Source: Breviolum minutum Mf 1.05b.01 (taxonomy: Eukaryota > Sar > Dinophyceae > Suessiales > Symbiodiniaceae). Taken from it: a stretch of DNA of 64,000 nt. The notes below the pieces were generated by a model that saw only the letters and a list, made by a program, of their open reading frames with translations, had not been told where the DNA came from and made no database searches. The position numbers and the translations under genes are program-made. The stretch lies in assembly GCA_000507305.1 (NCBI GenBank), contig DF239657.1, positions 147,016 to 211,015 on the forward strand. The letters run 5' to 3'. This document shows positions 60,175 through 64,000 of the stretch, piece after piece. Numbering within the stretch: position 1 is the first letter of the stretch; every line of letters starts with the position of its first letter.

Positions 60175-61649
60175 GTATGTTTTGGGTTTCCCACTCATGC
60201 ATTTTGGGGCGGTTTTTGTTGACACCCTCGGTACCCGGGAGAGTTGCCATTTTGCTGACATGGTGGGGTGAAGAGGGCATCTTAACATTCATTGAACGGT
60301 GGATGTTACGCAACAGATGGATGGGTTTTAGCTAATATCACACGTGCCACGGACCAGTAGTGTGTTCCTCGTACCATTTTTGTGGTGTCACTTAGACTAT
60401 TTTGACATTAAACATTATCAGCAGCGTTGTTTTCAATCCGAACCTTTTTTCCTTCTTTGGTTGGGTTGTTTTCGCCAATAATCCATGGGTCCTGTCTGGT
60501 AGGAGCCGTAGAAAATTATGGCTGGGAATACACTGGGAATACTGAAGTGAAGTGAAGCTATACAAAAGACGAGCAAGGCCAACAAGACCTTACCGCTTGT
60601 GTCCAATTGCCTGCTGGGTCACGTCGGATGTTGTGGGCAATCGTCAATTAACGGAGAACATGACCAGCAGTCAAAGGAATTTAGCAACTTTGTTGATGCA
60701 AAGACTCCAATTGATATGTGCTAGGGTCTAAGCTCCCATTCTTTCCCGGTATGGGACGGTCATAAACCCAATAGTATTGGTTCATATACCCGTTATAAGG
60801 ATTCACCATTCAAGGTGGGATGACCATCCCCAATATAAGGAGTTGATCGCACATTTACTCTCCATGAAACTAACTAACAGCTACAAACCTAACAGATGGA
60901 GAGACGAAGACGGCCCCATTGCCTTTCAAAAAAATGCCAACTCCTGGGTTTTTTGTTGGGTTTTTGTTGCTTCACGTTCGCCAAGTTGGGTTTTTGTCGT
61001 TCAGGTCCAAACCCGACAAAGTTTGACACGTTTTGCTTGCAGTTTTCCAATTACTGGGAAGAAATGAATCAAAGCTTCACTCGAAAAGAAACAATCAACT
61101 TCCGATAGCCGGAGAATTCTGAGGCTTCGACTTTTGGTTCCTTTTTTTGGAAAATGTTTGGCGAATAGAACTTTGCAAGCATTTCTTACAACAAGGATTA
61201 TGTGCTCAATTTAGTTCACTTACTGTACAAGATATGGCAACCCCCAAAGTGTTCACAAGACATGTTCACCTGAGAAATTGTGCACCTCAGGATGCTAGCT
61301 AAGAAGAAAACAACAACTTGCAAATGTGCCTGGTCATATGCCTGCAGAGGAAGTTTAAGAGAATAGATGGGACATTTCAAGGTGTTTTGCATGTTTGGCT
61401 AATTTTGGTGTTTGGGAAAACTGGCTCAAAAGATACCATCTGAGGCCTATTGAGAATCCAACTGACCAACTGATTCATGGCAAAGTCAATACCTTAATAT
61501 TGATATACCTTTATTCAGAGATAAACTCCCCAAAAGTGTTCCAAAATGTCAATACCTTAAATTCATACCATTTTTCAGGTAATTACCTATAAAGAAGTGT
61601 TTAAACGGAAAAATGGTCCAGGTCAACCATCTAGAATCTACATCCAAAG

Positions 61650-61835
61650 GACGGCCCGACCGCCCAGCATCCACGCTTTCCTTCAAACATCGAGCCGTCC
61701 GTTTCACCCGGGAAAAACGTTCTTGACGGCCGAGCCGGAGACTTTTCCCGAAGCATTCATCACACGGCATTTCCAACGTTTACACCCCGCCGATGGGCGG
61801 GGGAAGGGAAACAACAAAAAGGGGCTGGTTCAAAG
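61650..61835 (+). CDS. Exon candidate, Pro/Ser-rich protein segment
   Basis: GC-rich island with acceptor CATCCAAAG and donor AAG|GTTGGG; 62 codons open in phase 0/0 with GC-rich third positions (DGPTAQHPRFPSNIEPSV, SPGKNVLDGRAGDFSRS, then TPRRWAGEG). Other frames on both strands are also partly open, but this one has the most even composition. It looks like a disordered linker. Family unknown. Confidence 0.4.
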
Positions 61836-62564
61836 GTTGGGAGAGATGAATTGAAGGTGTTTTGTTGGTGTGTTTTTGATATGTTTCGAAAGGCGTCCTA
61901 GTAGTATTAATACTATAGTCTATTAGTCTGTCTTTCTGATATTCGTTGGGGTGGGTTAGTTTTAGAAAGATGGTATGTGACATGTGTTTCAATTGATGAA
62001 GGGATCATATTTACAATTTGGGTGTTGAATTCTTGTATGTTTGTGTTTAGAAGCATAGTGATAGAGAGGTGAGAGATACTGTATGGATGAAAAAAGATAG
62101 AACTACATACATGTTTTCCCCTCATCTTGCATCTACTTCCATGGTTTGTTGTTGAACACTTGTTTGTCATTTGGACATCAGAGATGCAAGATATAAGATT
62201 CGCAACAATCAGGCGTTTCAACCCGTCAGATATGATCTACACAGATTCCATTCGGATTGTCATGATGCAAGTGGAGGCCATGTTTTTTCGGGGATCACCT
62301 TCAGGATGGAAAGAGCATTTAACAACAAAAACCGAACAACTGGAAACCGGGACAATATCCGATAGGATTTTTTCTTGGGCAATGTTGTGCAACTTTTCGG
62401 AACTTTGTAAACAATCCATGGTGTTTTTTTCTGAAGCTTCTGTGTGACAAGAAATATCCGCAGGAAGTAGACAGGCAAAGTTTTTGCCGACCGTTTCCCT
62501 GAAGCTGAGAGTCTCAAGCCAAAGGTGGGAGGAAAAAAAATCAGAGCTTCAAGGTAGCAACATG

Positions 62565-62670
62565 TGGGTGTTTCCAAAAATAGGGGTACCCTAAATGGAT
62601 GGTTTACAATGGAAAACCCTATTAAAATGGATGATTTGGGGGTACCATTATTTTCGGAAACATCCATGTA
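62565..62670. repeat. Inverted repeat with GTTTCCAAAAATAGGGGTACC arms
   Basis: Left GGTGTTTCCAAAAATAGGGG then TACC; right GGTACCATTATTTTCGGAAACATCC. A related half-site, GGTACCCATATTTTTGGAAAC, occurs at 39648-39670, so this is probably a dispersed element. Confidence 0.6.
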
Positions 62671-63139
62671 GGAAACCCAGCTGTTTTGCTAGTCGGGCAG
62701 ATGGCGAGACTTTTTTTTTTATTGGATGAATAGCTTTGAAGCCTTAGGCCAAAAAAAGAAAATTGGAGATGTTATATTTGAGGGAAACTTTGCTCAGATT
62801 ATAAATACAGTATATATATATATCTAGTAAGATGAGGTTTGTCAAAGCTTGTATTAAGTTTGGTCAATGTAAGCCACGTTATTTAACGAATTAACAAAGC
62901 ATTGAAATGTAATCCTGGAAAGCAGTTGTGAATTATTTTGGGCCACTCATCTCCTATATTCAATGTGTATGAATCTTCAGTATACATCAGTTTAAGAGCC
63001 TCCAACGTGCCATCTAGCTACATGCACGACCAAAAAATCTATTCAATTTCACGTGAGAAGATGAACTTCTGAAGAAAGCTTGGTCAATGAAATCCAGTTA
63101 CATTGTAAGATACCACAACGGAAAGCCTCAACACCCTGT

Positions 63140-63218
63140 GCTCCATGTATGAAATTGTTACCTACATGTGGCTTAAATTTGAGGGGGAAGATCTAGGTAA
63201 ATATTCCATACATGGGAG
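63140..63218. repeat. Family A palindromic element, copy i
   Basis: GCTCCATGTATG...GTTACCTACA on the left; TAGGTAAATATTCCATACATGGGAGC on the right. Confidence 0.6.
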
Positions 63219-63483
63219 CGTTTGGGAATAAACTTATAGTCACAAATTACTGTCATGTGTTCATCATGGTGGTTGCTGCCCATTCTTGGCCAAGCGTACA
63301 AGCTTCCCTTGGAGGCGGGGGTCAGTGAACAAATCCAGGTGAAAAAATCCTGCAACAAAAAGAGTTGTTGGAAAAAACCTGTTCAAAAGCTTTCCAAAAA
63401 AAAGGAAACGAGAAGTTGAGGCCTGATAACTGCTGAAAACCGTTTTTTTTTTTGAAACTGTACCTTGGGTACCCCCCCCCCCG

Positions 63484-63572
63484 AAGTTTGATATAACCCC
63501 TGAAAAATGGTGGTTGGAAGACTACTTTCCTATTGGGAAGGTATATTTTCAGGGGCTATGTTAAACTTCAGG
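63484..63572. repeat. Inverted repeat with AACCCCTGAAAA arms
   Basis: GAAGTTTGATATAACCCCTG at the left, CAGGGGCTATGTTAAACTTC at the right; about 89 bp with a GTGGTTGGAAGACTAC core. Confidence 0.7.
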
Positions 63573-63716
63573 TGGGTATGATTTTAATTGGTGATTTGTT
63601 GGGAATTTTGTATGACCCGTCGACCACTTTTTTTGGAACACCCAGCTCCGATGCATTTCTTTTTTCAGAGCTCTGAAAGTGATAGACATGAACAAAAAAA
63701 CACATATAGAATCCAA

Positions 63717-63797
63717 GACACTCAATCTATGGTATATTTACCGACATTTGCCATAAAATATAGCCAATGTAGGTAAATACACCATAGATTGAGTGTC
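63717..63797. repeat. Family A palindromic element, copy h (near-perfect hairpin)
   Basis: 81 bp. The first 17 bases GACACTCAATCTATGGT pair perfectly with the last 17; the arms continue with two mismatches to about 31 bases (TATTTACC, ACATT). The outer arms differ from the GGATCCATG type seen in other copies, yet are still self-complementary. Confidence 0.85.
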
Positions 63798-64000
63798 TGG
63801 GAAAAATATGTAAACATTCCTTCTGAGAAGTATATATATGTACATAAATATGTGTATATATGTGTATATACATACCTATGTAAAATGTATGAGTACCGGT
63901 CTTATGATGGCTTGTCATAAAAATGGATGAGTGCCGGTCTCATACAATCTTGCCATAAAAATGAATGCAGTCCTGTATCATGCCATCTTGTCATAAAAAT

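Larger units (their letters stand above)
57747..64000. other. Downstream region, no product recognised
   Basis: Mostly AT-leaning non-coding sequence with GC-rich islands at 58411, 59116, 60084 and 61650, and inverted repeats at 62565, 63140, 63484 and 63717. The islands have good splice borders but no family motif; they may be the PDE gene's tail or a next + strand gene. Confidence 0.4.

Overview
This is a eukaryotic window, and the gene structure points to a dinoflagellate, probably of the Symbiodiniales/Suessiales type. Base composition is AT-leaning, and coding sequence comes in tiny CpG-richer islands of 27-150 bp scattered between introns of about 0.5-5 kb. Most acceptors are AG|G. Donors are GT, GC and, where protein homology fixes the junction, also GA. 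That donor mix is an established dinoflagellate trait. All long open frames are chance frames or simple repeats; nothing prokaryotic, organellar or viral was recognised. The species cannot be named from the sequence alone.

The main content is one very large, very fragmented + strand gene from about 7.3 kb (or at least 14.8 kb) to at least 57.7 kb. It encodes a multi-membrane-span protein ending in a class I 3',5'-cyclic nucleotide phosphodiesterase (PDE) domain. I rebuilt exons by finding short islands whose reading frames, splice phases and residues fit together. From 14.8 to 29.9 kb lie hydrophobic segments and an Arg/Lys-rich S4-like stretch. From 31.5 to 35.2 kb lies an acidic/helical linker. 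From 40.1 to 57.7 kb lies the PDE domain in at least 16 micro-exons. These carry the HN..H box, HDLGH signature, H.DM helix, HCADI metal Asp and the invariant substrate Gln. Small pieces remain missing (48.1-49.7 kb, 49.7-53.0 kb, 35.2-40.1 kb and parts of the extracellular region). A good start is a possible trans-splice acceptor and ATG at 7272/7281, followed by phase-compatible exons at 8367 and 8526.

Upstream, 1.9-2.7 kb holds two phase-compatible exons whose second encodes a light-harvesting-complex helix motif (E-L-Q-N-G-R-L-A-M), so a plastid antenna-type gene probably lies head-to-tail before the PDE gene. Weaker exon candidates follow at 5.9-6.95 kb. Downstream of 57.75 kb there are several GC-rich islands, with no recognised product.

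The introns and spacers carry short non-autonomous inverted-repeat elements: a palindromic family (A, about 80-125 bp, at least nine copies), a TIR family with GGTGGTTTCAA ends (C), a family with GTTGATGG/CCATCAAC ends (E), and several single hairpins. There are also CAA/CAGCCA, ATC/GAT and ATATC simple repeats. No tRNA, rRNA or CRISPR was seen. Two ambiguous bases (n) occur at 1715 and 39645.
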